Shown: piece after piece, positions 46,428 through 55,232 of the stretch
Numbering within the stretch: the stretch's first letter is position 1
Layout: every line of letters begins with the position of its first letter
Assembly (NCBI RefSeq): GCF_020715565.1
Contig: NZ_CP085839.1
Span: 558,001 to 622,000, forward strand
DNA: 64,000 nucleotides
Direction: 5' to 3'
Source of the DNA: Nocardioides sp. Kera G14
GTDB lineage: Bacteria; Actinomycetota; Actinomycetes; Propionibacteriales; Nocardioidaceae
Notes under the pieces: generated by a model
Database searches by the model: none
What the model saw: the letters and a program-made list of their open reading frames with translations, nothing else
Told to the model about the DNA's origin: nothing
Position numbers and translations under genes: made by a program

Positions 46428-46667
46428 TCAGAAGCCGAATCCGTACTTGTGGCCGTACCCGCTGAAGGCCGGGAAGTAGGGGTAGCTGGAGAACCACTTG
46501 GGCTTCTTGTGGTGCTTGTGTCCGGGCGGCGGAACCGGCGGACCGTAGTGGTGGCTCGCTGCCGGGCTGGGTTTGGACTCGTGCGCCGAGGCGGCGGTGC
46601 CTGTGCCGGTGACGAAGAGTGCGGAGATCGCCAGGGCGATCGCCGGAATGAGGGTGAGACGTTTCAT
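46428..46667 (-). CDS. Small secreted His/Pro/Lys-rich protein of unknown function
   Basis: Encodes 79 residues from ATG 46667, chosen because a strong GGAGGAAAC ribosome site precedes it; the open frame extends 27 codons further without one. A signal peptide (MKRLTLIPAIALAISALFV to about TAASA) is followed by a mature peptide of about 50 residues rich in His, Pro, Lys, Tyr and Phe, including HHYGPP and GHKHHKKPKWF, and ending in repeated GY/GF. No Cys and no known domain are seen. The clustered His suggests metal binding but this is only composition-based. It has its own terminator. Confidence 0.72.
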   Translation of the reverse strand: MKRLTLIPAIALAISALFVTGTGTAASAHESKPSPAASHHYGPPVPPPGHKHHKKPKWFSSYPYFPAFSGYGHKYGFGF

Positions 46668-46805
46668 CACGTTTCCTCCGAGATAGGTGACGTGCGTGGG
46701 CGTCTGATGCGGTCCCTCGACCATGCCAAAAACTGCTGGTCTAGACAAGCCGGGCGTGGGTCGGACGGCGATCTATTTACCAAGACGTCATCTAGGGAGA
46801 TGGTC

Positions 46806-46856
46806 ATGAAACAAGCGGATCAAAGAATCCGAATGTCTGAATCGATCGTTTCTTGA
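46806..46856 (+). other. Possible 16-residue leader ORF before the pyrimidine operon
   Basis: ATG to TGA encodes MKQADQRIRMSESIVS, preceded by AGGGAG at good spacing and ending 16 bases before the first operon gene. The stretch is AT-richer than its surroundings. It may be a leader peptide or chance. The rest of the 205-base intergenic region (46668-46872) shows a small GTCTAGAC palindrome and no certain promoter. Confidence 0.25.
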
Positions 46857-46872
46857 AGGGTGTGGGGTTCTC

Positions 46873-47733
46873 ATGACCATCGTCCGTGCGGCCATCTCCC
46901 AGACGACGTGGACGGGGGACAAGGAGTCGATGCTCGACAAGCACGAGCAGTTCGCCCGCGACGCCGCCGCCGACGGAGCCCAGGTGATGTGCTTCCAGGA
47001 GCTCTTCTACGGCCCGTACTTCGGCATCACGCAGGACAAGAAGTACTACCGCTACGCCGAGCCGGCCGACGGCCCGATCGTGCAACGCTTCGCCTCACTG
47101 GCGCGTGAGCTGGGGCAGGTCATGGTCCTCCCGATCTACGAGGAGGCCGAGACCGGCATCTACTTCAACACCACCGTGCTGGTGGACGCCGATGGCTCGA
47201 TCCTCGGCAAGTACCGCAAGATCCACATCCCGCACGTGGAGAAGTTCTGGGAGAAGTTCTACTTCAAGCCCGGCAACCTCGGCTTCCCCGTCTTCGAGAC
47301 CGCGGTCGGCAAGGTCGGCATGTACATCTGCTACGACCGGCACTTCCCGGAGGGCTGGCGCGAGCTCGGCCTCAACGGCGCGCACATCGTCTTCAACCCC
47401 AATGCCACCAAGCCGGGCCTCTCCAACCGGCTGTGGGAGGTCGAAGGCCCGGCCGCGGCCGTCGCCAACGGCTACTTCGTGCTGCAGCCCAACCGTGTCG
47501 GCCTCGAGGACAACGAGTACGGCGACGAGGCGGTCAACTTCTACGGCACCTCCAACGTCATCGACCCGCGCGGCAATTTCGTCGGCGAGCGCGGCTCGGG
47601 CGAGAAGGAGGAGCTCCTGGTGCGCGACCTCGACATGAGCATGGTCCAGGAGATGCGCGACGACTGGCAGTTCTACCGCGACCGCCGGCCCGAGACCTAC
47701 ACCAGCATCGCGACGCCGGGGGCGAACTCGTGA
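46873..47733 (+). CDS. pydC: Beta-ureidopropionase (nitrilase superfamily)
   Basis: Encodes 286 residues of the C-N hydrolase fold with the catalytic triad Glu43 (FQELFYGPYF), Lys116 (YRKIHIPH) and Cys153 (YICYDRHFPE). The FQELFYGPYFG and GKYRKIHIPHVEKFWEKFYFKPGN-type segments are those of N-carbamoyl-beta-alanine amidohydrolases. It would release beta-alanine (or 3-aminoisobutyrate), CO2 and ammonia. First gene of a nine-gene plus-strand operon; its stop overlaps the next start (GTGA). Confidence 0.92.
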   Translation: MTIVRAAISQTTWTGDKESMLDKHEQFARDAAADGAQVMCFQELFYGPYFGITQDKKYYRYAEPADGPIVQRFASLARELGQVMVLPIYEEAETGIYFNTTVLVDADGSILGKYRKIHIPHVEKFWEKFYFKPGNLGFPVFETAVGKVGMYICYDRHFPEGWRELGLNGAHIVFNPNATKPGLSNRLWEVEGPAAAVANGYFVLQPNRVGLEDNEYGDEAVNFYGTSNVIDPRGNFVGERGSGEKEELLVRDLDMSMVQEMRDDWQFYRDRRPETYTSIATPGANS

Positions 47734-49154
47734 TCACCCTCGTCACTGGAGGCACGGTCGTCTCCGCCACCGGCCGGACGCAGGCCGACGTACTCGTCGA
47801 CGGCGAGACCATCGTGGCTCTCATCCAGCCGGGGACGACCCCGTTCGGAACCATCAACGCAGACCGGACCATCGACGCCACGGGCAAGTACGTCATCCCC
47901 GGTGGGGTGGACGCACACACCCACATGGAGATGCCCTTCGGCGGCACGTTCGCCTCGGACACGTTCGAGACCGGCACCCGTGCCGCGGCGTGGGGCGGCA
48001 CCACGACGATCGTCGACTTCGTCGTGCAGTACCCCGAGCAGAACATCCTCGACCAGTACCACCTCTGGCACGAGAAGGCCGCCGGCAACTGCGCCATCGA
48101 CTACGGCTTCCACCAGATCCTGTCCGATGTGCAGGACTCCAGCCTCACCGCGATGGACGAGCTCATCGCCGAGGGCGTGACGAGCTTCAAGCTCTTCATG
48201 GCCTACAAGGGCGTCTTCCTCAGCGATGACGGCCAGATCCTGCGGGCCTTCCAGAAGGGCGCCGAGAACGGCGCGATGATGATGATGCACGCCGAGAACG
48301 GCGCGATCATCGACGTGCTGGTGCAGCAGGCCATCGCGGCGGGCAACACGACGCCGTACTTCCACGGGCTGACCCGCCCGTGGCAGGCCGAGGAGGAGGC
48401 GACGCACCGCGCGATCATGCTCGCCGACCTCACCGGCGCCCCGCTGTACGTCGTCCACGTGAGCGCCAAGCAGGCGGTCGAGCAGATCGCCACCGCCCGC
48501 GACCGGGGCCTCAACGTCTTCGGCGAGACCTGCCCGCAGTACCTCTACCTCTCACTCGAGGAGCAGCTCGCTGCGGTGAGCGAGGAGTGGGGTGACCTCG
48601 AGGGGGCCAAGTGGGTCTGCTCGACCCCTCTGCGCAGCAGGGCTGAGGGCCACCAGGACGCGATGTGGCAGAGCCTGCGCACCAACGACATCCAGATGGT
48701 CTCCACCGACCACTGCCCCTTCTGCATGAAGGACCAGAAGGAGATGGGCCGGGGCGACTTCTCGAAGATCCCCAACGGCATCGGCTCCGTCGAGAACCGC
48801 ATGGACCTGCTCTACCAGGGCGTTGTCACCGGCGAGATCACCGTGGAGCGTTGGGTCGAGATCACCTCGACCACGCCGGCGCGGATGTTCGGCATGTACG
48901 GCAAGAAGGGCGTCATCGCCCCGGGCGCCGACGCCGACCTTGTCATCTACGACCCGGCCGGTCACACGTCGATCGGCGTCGGGAAGGCGCACCACATGAA
49001 CATGGACTACTCCGCCTGGGAGGGCTACGAGATCGACGGGCACGTCGACCTCGTGATGTCGCGGGGCTCGGTCGTCGTCGACGAGACCGGCTACATCGGC
49101 GCCAAGGGCCACGGGCAGTACGTCAAGCGCGGCCTGTCGCAGTACCTGAGCTGA
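47730..49154 (+). CDS. hydA: Dihydropyrimidinase / D-hydantoinase
   Basis: Encodes 474 residues from the overlapping GTG. GVDAHTHMEMPFGGT carries the first metal-binding His pair, TSFKLFMAYKG the Lys carbamylated to bridge the metals, and VSTDHCPF the metal-binding Asp. It opens the ring of dihydrouracil, dihydrothymine or hydantoins to N-carbamoyl amino acids, the substrate of the upstream amidohydrolase. Confidence 0.95.
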   Translation: MITLVTGGTVVSATGRTQADVLVDGETIVALIQPGTTPFGTINADRTIDATGKYVIPGGVDAHTHMEMPFGGTFASDTFETGTRAAAWGGTTTIVDFVVQYPEQNILDQYHLWHEKAAGNCAIDYGFHQILSDVQDSSLTAMDELIAEGVTSFKLFMAYKGVFLSDDGQILRAFQKGAENGAMMMMHAENGAIIDVLVQQAIAAGNTTPYFHGLTRPWQAEEEATHRAIMLADLTGAPLYVVHVSAKQAVEQIATARDRGLNVFGETCPQYLYLSLEEQLAAVSEEWGDLEGAKWVCSTPLRSRAEGHQDAMWQSLRTNDIQMVSTDHCPFCMKDQKEMGRGDFSKIPNGIGSVENRMDLLYQGVVTGEITVERWVEITSTTPARMFGMYGKKGVIAPGADADLVIYDPAGHTSIGVGKAHHMNMDYSAWEGYEIDGHVDLVMSRGSVVVDETGYIGAKGHGQYVKRGLSQYLS

Positions 49155-49164
49155 GGGAGTGACG

Positions 49165-50193
49165 ATGGAATTCGGTGTCGTCCTGCAGACGAACCCCCCG
49201 GCCTGGCGCACGGTGGCGCTCTCGAAGCGTGCCGAGGAGTACGGCTTCGACATGGTGTGGACCTTCGACTCCCACCTGCTCTGGATGGAGCCCTACGTCA
49301 TCTACAGCCAGATCTTGGCGGAGACGCACACCATCAAGGTCGGTCCGTTCGTCACCAATCCGGCGACGCGGGACTGGACCGTCACGGCGAGCGTGTTCGC
49401 CACGCTCAACGAGATGTACGGCAACCGCACGGTCTGCGGCATGGGGCGTGGTGACTCGGCGGTCCGGGTGCTCAACGGCAAGCCCTCGACCATCAAGGAG
49501 ATGCGCGAGGCGACCCATGTGATCCGTGAGCTGGCCAACTGCCGCTCGGTGGACATCAACGGCTCCACCCTGCAGTTCCCGTGGGCCTCGCGTTCTGAGC
49601 TGGAGGTGTGGATCGCCGCCTACGGTCCGTTGGCGCTCAAGGCCGCGGGTGAGGTCGGGGACGGGTTCATCCTGCAGCTCGCGGACCTCGACATCGCCGA
49701 ATGGATGATCGCGACGGTCCGCAAGGCTGCAGCCGCTGCCGGCCGGGATCCCGAGTCGGTGACGTTCTGTGTCGCCGCGCCGGCGTACGTCACCGACGGC
49801 ACGCCCGAGGCACGCGCCCACGCCCTCGACCAGTGCCGCTGGTTCGGCGGCATGGTCGGCAACCACGTCGCCGACATCGTCGAGAAGTACGGCGACCAGG
49901 GGACCGTTCCACAGGCGCTCACCGACTACATCAAGGGTCGGGAGGGCTACGACTACAACGAGCACGGCCGCGCGGGCAACACCCACACGGCCTTCGTGCC
50001 CGACGAGATCGTCGAGCGCTTCTGCCTGATCGGCACCGTTGAGGAGCAGGTCAGCAAGCTCGAGAAGCTGAAAAGCCTGGGTGTGGACCAGTTCGCCGTC
50101 TACCTCCAGCACGATGCGCAGGACGAGACGCTGGCGACGTACGGCACGAAGGTGATCCCGGCAGTGAATGCGCCGGTGACGGCGAAGCAATGA
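49165..50193 (+). CDS. LLM-class, probably F420-dependent oxidoreductase
   Basis: Encodes 342 residues from ATG 49165, preceded by GAGGGAG; a GTG at 49159 is too close to that site. MEFGVVLQTNPPAWRTVALSKRAEEYGFDMVWTFDS is typical of luciferase-like proteins, and TNPATRDWTVTASVFATLNEM resembles the F420-binding subgroup often found beside dihydropyrimidinases in actinobacteria. The substrate is not known. Lying between ring-opening enzymes and an importer, and with no pydA/preA gene in the operon, it might supply the redox step; that is inference. Confidence 0.88.
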   Translation: MEFGVVLQTNPPAWRTVALSKRAEEYGFDMVWTFDSHLLWMEPYVIYSQILAETHTIKVGPFVTNPATRDWTVTASVFATLNEMYGNRTVCGMGRGDSAVRVLNGKPSTIKEMREATHVIRELANCRSVDINGSTLQFPWASRSELEVWIAAYGPLALKAAGEVGDGFILQLADLDIAEWMIATVRKAAAAAGRDPESVTFCVAAPAYVTDGTPEARAHALDQCRWFGGMVGNHVADIVEKYGDQGTVPQALTDYIKGREGYDYNEHGRAGNTHTAFVPDEIVERFCLIGTVEEQVSKLEKLKSLGVDQFAVYLQHDAQDETLATYGTKVIPAVNAPVTAKQ

Positions 50194-50200
50194 GGGTGTC

Positions 50201-51088
50201 ATGAGTTTCGTCTGGGTGCGTACGCGCGCCGTCGCGTTCGCGCTCCTCGGGATCCTCGCGTTCGTGGGGGTCTGGGAGGGCTACAAGGCGATCGGTCCGG
50301 AGGAGGGCGCCAAGGTCGGCGACTCCGGTGTGATCGTGCTGCCGCGGACGCAGGACAAGTTCATGCCGCACGTCTCCACGATGGTGCAGACGCTGTCGAA
50401 GCCGGTGAACCGCCTGATCCCGGATGTCACCTACGGCGGCGAGGTCGTCAAGGCGTCGCTCTTCACGCTGAAGCTGTCGGCGATCGGATGGCTGATCGGC
50501 GTGGTCATCGGGTTCCTGCTGGCGATCATCATGAGCCGGAGCCGGCTGGCCGAGGCGGCGCTCTCGCCCTGGGTGATCATCAGCCAGACCATCCCGCTGG
50601 TCGCGATCGCACCGGTCACGCTCTCGTGGGGGAAGTACCTCAAGACCGGTAGCTGGGCCTGGGGCGCGGAGCAGACGATGATCGTGATCGCCGCCTACCT
50701 CGCCTTCTTCCCGGTCGCGGTCGGCGCCTTGCGCGGCCTTCGCTCCACGGAGTCGAGTCAGCTCGAGCTCATGCACGTGTACGGCGTCGGCTGGCTGCGC
50801 ACGCTCGTGAAGCTGCAGCTGCCGGCGAGTGTGCCGTACCTCCTTCCTGCGTTGCGTCTTGCGGCCTCGAGCGCCGTCGTCGGCGCGATCATCTCCGAGA
50901 TGTCGACCGGCCAGGGCCAGGGCATCGGCCGGCTCATCTCCTACTACTCGCAGAACGTCACCGACGTCAGCGCCGGCAAGCCGTGGACGGCTGTCTTCGG
51001 TGCGGTCGCCGTCGGCCTCGTCGCCGTGGGGCTCACGAGCCTCCTCGGCCTGTTGTTGAAGCGCTATCGCAGGGGTGAAACCGCATGA
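50201..51088 (+). CDS. ABC transporter permease (SsuC/ThiX class), first
   Basis: Encodes 295 residues with an N-terminal helix, a periplasmic loop (about 30-80) and about five more helices. The EAA-type coupling loop ELMHVYGVGWLRTLVKLQLPASVPYLLPALRLAAS is clear. It belongs to the nitrate/sulfonate/pyrimidine-precursor importer class. The ATG has a weak ribosome site (GAGGGTG). The stop overlaps the ATPase start (ATGA). Confidence 0.9.
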   Translation: MSFVWVRTRAVAFALLGILAFVGVWEGYKAIGPEEGAKVGDSGVIVLPRTQDKFMPHVSTMVQTLSKPVNRLIPDVTYGGEVVKASLFTLKLSAIGWLIGVVIGFLLAIIMSRSRLAEAALSPWVIISQTIPLVAIAPVTLSWGKYLKTGSWAWGAEQTMIVIAAYLAFFPVAVGALRGLRSTESSQLELMHVYGVGWLRTLVKLQLPASVPYLLPALRLAASSAVVGAIISEMSTGQGQGIGRLISYYSQNVTDVSAGKPWTAVFGAVAVGLVAVGLTSLLGLLLKRYRRGETA

Positions 51089-51894
51089 TCCGTATCGAGC
51101 CTGCCGTCCATGTCGTCGGCGCCAGCCGTGTCTTCGCGAGCAAGTCCGGGTCGGTCGTCGCTCTCTCGGACGTGGACCTCGAGATCGCTCCGGGGGAGTT
51201 CGTCTCGCTCATCGGCCCCTCGGGATGCGGGAAGTCGACGCTGTTGCGACTGATCGCCGACCTCGACTCTCCGTCGTCCGGTGACGTGACGGTCTTCGGC
51301 AAGTCTGCTCGTCTCGCCAGACTCGACCACGACTACGGCATCGCCTTCCAGCAGGCGGGCCTGCTGCCGTGGCGCACCGTCGCCGACAACGTCGGTCTGC
51401 CGCTGGAGGTGCACAAGGTCCCCGCGGCCACGCGTCGGTCACGGGTCGCCGAACTGCTCGAGATGGTCGGCCTCACCGACTTCGCGAAGTCCTTCCCCGA
51501 CCAGCTCTCGGGCGGCATGCAGCAGCGTGTCGCCATCGCCAGGGCGCTGGCCGAGTCGCCCAAGCTGCTGCTGATGGACGAGCCCTTCGGCGCGCTCGAC
51601 GAGATCACCCGCGAGCGGATGCAGTCCGAGCTGATCCGGATCGCCTCGGAGACCGGTGCTGCCGTCGTCTTCGTGACCCACTCGATCCCGGAGGCCGTCT
51701 TCCTCTCGCACCGGGTGGTCGTGATGTCGCCGCGTCCCGGTCGGATCGTCGACATCGTCTCCACGGGTCCCGGTGCGGGCGTGCCCCGCGACGAGTCCTT
51801 CCGCGATGCGGCCGAGTTCACCGCCGGCATCTCCTCGGTCCGGCACCTGCTCCACGGCGGAGCCGCTGCTCCCGTCGGTGTGGAGGACAGATGA
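51085..51894 (+). CDS. ABC transporter ATP-binding protein (SsuB/ThiZ class)
   Basis: Encodes 269 residues. Walker A is GPSGCGKST, the Q-loop YGIAFQQAGLLPWRTV, the signature LSGGMQQRVAIARALA, Walker B LLLMDEPFGALDEITRERM and the switch His in VFVTHSIPEAVFLS. The LLPWRTV...DEITRE pattern is characteristic of the nitrate/sulfonate/NMT1-type importers. Confidence 0.94.
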   Translation: MIRIEPAVHVVGASRVFASKSGSVVALSDVDLEIAPGEFVSLIGPSGCGKSTLLRLIADLDSPSSGDVTVFGKSARLARLDHDYGIAFQQAGLLPWRTVADNVGLPLEVHKVPAATRRSRVAELLEMVGLTDFAKSFPDQLSGGMQQRVAIARALAESPKLLLMDEPFGALDEITRERMQSELIRIASETGAAVVFVTHSIPEAVFLSHRVVVMSPRPGRIVDIVSTGPGAGVPRDESFRDAAEFTAGISSVRHLLHGGAAAPVGVEDR

Positions 51895-51937
51895 ACCACC
51901 CCACGAAACCGCTCCGCGCTTCCGCAGGGACCCCGGA

Positions 51938-52717
51938 ATGAGCACTGCCATGGAGCGCCCGCTGCCGCGGGTGATGTACGTCGTCGCCCCGCTGGTCCTC
52001 GGCGTCCTGGTCGTCGTGATCTGGCAGGGCTTCTGGTCCGCGCGGAACGTCCCCGACTTCTTCATGCCGTCGCCGGCGCACATCTGGACGGAGCTGCGCG
52101 AACAGCACGGCCTGATCACGTCGGCGACGGTGCACACCGGCTGGAACGCCCTGCGTGGCCTGGTGATCGGGACGCTGCTCGCGCTCGTCGCCGCGTTGGT
52201 GGCCAACGCGTTGCGGTTCGTCCGCGAGATGCTCGCGCCGATCGTGCTCGCCGCCTCCGTCGTGCCGATCGCCGCGCTGGCGCCGGTGCTCAACGGGCTG
52301 TTCAACCAGCGGTTCAACACGGGACGGGTCATCGTCGCTGCAGTGGCCGTCGGCGTACCGGTCTATATCAACGTGCTGCGCGGCCTCGCGCAGGTGAAGC
52401 CGGTCCACCGGGACCTGATGCACTCCTACTCCGTCTCCGCACTCACCCGGATCCGCACCGTCACGCTGCCGACCGCACTGCCGTACCTCTTCACGGGCCT
52501 GCGCATCGGCTCCTCGCTCGCCGTGATCTCCGCCCTCGTCGCCGAATACGTCGGCGGCCCCCGTCAGGGGCTTGCGGCCGTGATCACGGAGAACGCCAAG
52601 AACGGGCAGTACGCACTGTCCTGGGCCGGCATCGTCGGCTCGATCGCACTCGGGTTGCTCTTCTATCTCGTCACCTTCGCAATGGAGCGATGGTTCAACC
52701 GGCACACCAGTGCCTGA
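51938..52717 (+). CDS. ABC transporter permease (SsuC/ThiX class), second
   Basis: Encodes 259 residues from ATG 51938, which follows a CAGGGA site; MERPLP at 51950 is an alternative. About six helices and the coupling loop DLMHSYSVSALTRIRTVTLPTALPYLFTGLRIGSS are seen. It differs clearly from the first permease, so the importer is probably a heterodimer. Confidence 0.9.
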   Translation: MSTAMERPLPRVMYVVAPLVLGVLVVVIWQGFWSARNVPDFFMPSPAHIWTELREQHGLITSATVHTGWNALRGLVIGTLLALVAALVANALRFVREMLAPIVLAASVVPIAALAPVLNGLFNQRFNTGRVIVAAVAVGVPVYINVLRGLAQVKPVHRDLMHSYSVSALTRIRTVTLPTALPYLFTGLRIGSSLAVISALVAEYVGGPRQGLAAVITENAKNGQYALSWAGIVGSIALGLLFYLVTFAMERWFNRHTSA

Positions 52718-52742
52718 TCTCGGTTCACCCGAAGGAGAAGGA

Positions 52743-53909
52743 ATGAAGTCCACGATCACCAAGGCGCTGGCGGGAGCTGCCGCGGCGGCACTGGCTGCGG
52801 TCACTCTGAGCGCCTGCGGCAGCTCGGACTCGGACGCCGACGCGAAGTCCTCCGACACCGCCGCGGCGTGCTCCACCATGACCCCGGTCAAGCTCCAGCT
52901 GCAGTGGAACAACCAGGCCCAGTTCGCCGGCTACTACGCCGCCGCGGACAAGGGCTACTACAAGGACGCCTGCCTGGACGTCACCCTCCTCGAGGGCGGC
53001 TCCGATGTCGTCCCGCAGAAGGTGCTCTCCGACGGTGGCGCCGACTTCGCCGTCTCGTGGGCGCCCAAGGTCCTCGGCGACATCGAGGGCGGCCTCAACA
53101 TGGTCAACGTCGCGCAGATCTTCCAGCGCAGCGCGCCCCTGATCGTCTCGCTCAAGGAGAAGGGCATCACCACGCCCGCCGACCTCAAGGGCAAGAAGTG
53201 GGTCAACTGGGGCTACGGCAACCAGTGGGAGCTGCTTGCGATGCTGCAGGGGGCTGGCGGCCTCGCTCCGAAGGACACCGCCTACGAGGCCGAAGGAGAC
53301 ACCGCGGCGAACCTCTTCGACGACGGCTACGACGCCGTCACCGCGATGACCTACAACGAGCTCGCTGAGCTGCTCGAGACGAAGAACCCGAAGACCGGCA
53401 AGCTCTACACCGAGGACGACTTCAACATCCTCGACCCGAACAAGTACGACGCGAGCATGCTCGAGGACGACATCTGGGCGATGGGCGACAAGCTCTCCGA
53501 CCCCGCCTTCGCGAAGACGACGCAGGCCTTCATCACGGCAAGCCTCAAGGGCTGGATCTACGTCCGGGACAACCCGACCGACGGCGCGGCCATGGCCGCG
53601 AAGTACGGCTCGCAGCACCCGGCCACCCACGAGCTCTGGATGATGAACGAGATCAACAAGCTGATCTGGCCCGCTCCGGCCGGCATCGGCACCGTCGACC
53701 CGGCCGCCTGGAAGCGCACCGTCGACGAGTCCATGAAGGTCATCGACCCCGCCTCGGGCAAGCCGCTGATCACGAAGGCGACCCCTGACTCGGTCATCAA
53801 CCAGACGTTCGTGACCAAGGCCCTGAGCGACCTCAAGGCCGAGGGACTCGACGTCACCGGTGAGAGCTTCACGCCGGAGGACGTCACCCTGACCGAGGGT
53901 GGAGAATGA
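52743..53909 (+). CDS. ABC transporter substrate-binding lipoprotein (NMT1/THI5-like)
   Basis: Encodes 388 residues from ATG 52743 with ribosome site AAGGAGAAGG. The lipobox is LSAC (Cys about residue 23). The mature part begins VKLQLQWNNQAQFAGYYAAADKGYY, the hallmark of NMT1-type binders that recognise pyrimidine-like or thiamin-precursor ligands. With the two permeases and the ATPase it completes an importer; dihydropyrimidine, hydantoin or uracil-like ligands are inferred from the operon. Confidence 0.92.
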   Translation: MKSTITKALAGAAAAALAAVTLSACGSSDSDADAKSSDTAAACSTMTPVKLQLQWNNQAQFAGYYAAADKGYYKDACLDVTLLEGGSDVVPQKVLSDGGADFAVSWAPKVLGDIEGGLNMVNVAQIFQRSAPLIVSLKEKGITTPADLKGKKWVNWGYGNQWELLAMLQGAGGLAPKDTAYEAEGDTAANLFDDGYDAVTAMTYNELAELLETKNPKTGKLYTEDDFNILDPNKYDASMLEDDIWAMGDKLSDPAFAKTTQAFITASLKGWIYVRDNPTDGAAMAAKYGSQHPATHELWMMNEINKLIWPAPAGIGTVDPAAWKRTVDESMKVIDPASGKPLITKATPDSVINQTFVTKALSDLKAEGLDVTGESFTPEDVTLTEGGE

Positions 53910-53913
53910 CGGC

Positions 53914-55209
53914 ATGACCAACGCTGAGACCCTGGCCCTCGACCCTGCCTACGTCTTCCACTCCTGGTCCGCGCAGGGGGCTCTCAAGCCCTTGGTGGTG
54001 TCGGGCGGCCAGGGCTCTCACGTCTGGGACGACGAGGGGCGCAAGCTCCTCGACTTCTCCTCCCAGCTGGTCAACGTCAACATCGGCTTCGGCCACCCTG
54101 CGGTGGTCGCCGCCATCCAGGAGCAGGCGGCCGCGTTGGCCACCGTCGCTCCGGCGACGGCCAACCACCAGCGCGGTCTCGCCGCGCAGAAGATCCTCTC
54201 GCGTGCACCGTCCGGGTTCGCGAAGGTCTTCTTCACCAACGGCGGCGCGGACGCCAACGAGAACGCCATCCGGATGGCTCGCCAGTTCACCGGCCGCAAC
54301 AAGGTGCTCTCGACCTACCGCTCGTACCACGGCAACACCGGCTCCGCGATCGTCGCGACGGGTGACTGGCGTCGCCCGGCGGGCAACGAGTTCGCCCGTG
54401 ACCACGTGCACTTCTTCGGCCCGTACCTCTACCGGTCGGAGTTCTGGGCCACCACGCCGGAGGAGGAGTCGGCCCGCGCGCTGCAGCACCTGCGCCGCGT
54501 GATCGAGTCTGAGGGCCCGGCCACGATCGCCGCGCTCCTCATCGAGTCGATCCCCGGCACCGCCGGCATCCTGATGCCGCCGCCGGGCTACCTCGCGGGC
54601 GTCCGCGCGCTCTGTGACGAGTTCGGGATCATCCTGATCACCGACGAGGTCATGGCGGGCTTCGGTCGCACGGGCGAGTGGCTGGCGCTGGACGCCTTCG
54701 GCTACACGCCCGACCTGATCACCTTCGCCAAGGGTGTGAACTCCGGCTACGTGCCGGTCGGCGGCGTGATGATCTCGGCCCCGATCTCGGAGTTCTTCGA
54801 CGAGCGGGTCTTCCCGGGTGGGCTCACCTATTCCGGGCACCCGCTGGCGATGGCCTCGATCATCGCGGCGCTCGACGCCATGGCGACCGAGGGCATCGTC
54901 GCAAACGCCAAGCGGATCGGCTCCGACGTCATCGCGCCGGCGCTGGAGAAGATGGCGGCGACGTACGACGTCGTGGGGGAGGTCCGCGGCACCGGCGTCT
55001 TCCACGCCATCGAGCTCGTGGCCGACCGCTCGACCCGCGCGCCTCTGCCCGCCGCCGACATGGCTGGGCTCAAGGGGAAGCTCCTCGAGCGTGGCCTGCT
55101 GCCCTTCATCCAGGACAACCGCATCCACGTCGTCCCGCCCTGCGTCGTCACCGACGAGGAGGCCCACGAGGGCCTCGCGATCATCGACGACGTCCTCTCG
55201 ACCCTCTGA
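53914..55209 (+). CDS. Class III aminotransferase (beta-alanine / omega-amino acid type)
   Basis: Encodes 431 residues from ATG 53914 with a GGAG site; a GTG at 53899 is possible. The PLP site has Asp244 (LITDEVMAGFGRTG) and Lys273 (FAKGVNSGYVPVGG). It would convert beta-alanine to malonate semialdehyde, or 3-aminoisobutyrate to methylmalonate semialdehyde, which the next gene consumes. Other omega-amino acids cannot be excluded by sequence. Confidence 0.9.
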   Translation: MTNAETLALDPAYVFHSWSAQGALKPLVVSGGQGSHVWDDEGRKLLDFSSQLVNVNIGFGHPAVVAAIQEQAAALATVAPATANHQRGLAAQKILSRAPSGFAKVFFTNGGADANENAIRMARQFTGRNKVLSTYRSYHGNTGSAIVATGDWRRPAGNEFARDHVHFFGPYLYRSEFWATTPEEESARALQHLRRVIESEGPATIAALLIESIPGTAGILMPPPGYLAGVRALCDEFGIILITDEVMAGFGRTGEWLALDAFGYTPDLITFAKGVNSGYVPVGGVMISAPISEFFDERVFPGGLTYSGHPLAMASIIAALDAMATEGIVANAKRIGSDVIAPALEKMAATYDVVGEVRGTGVFHAIELVADRSTRAPLPAADMAGLKGKLLERGLLPFIQDNRIHVVPPCVVTDEEAHEGLAIIDDVLSTL

Positions 55210-55232
55210 TCCGCATCTCCATAAGGAATCCC

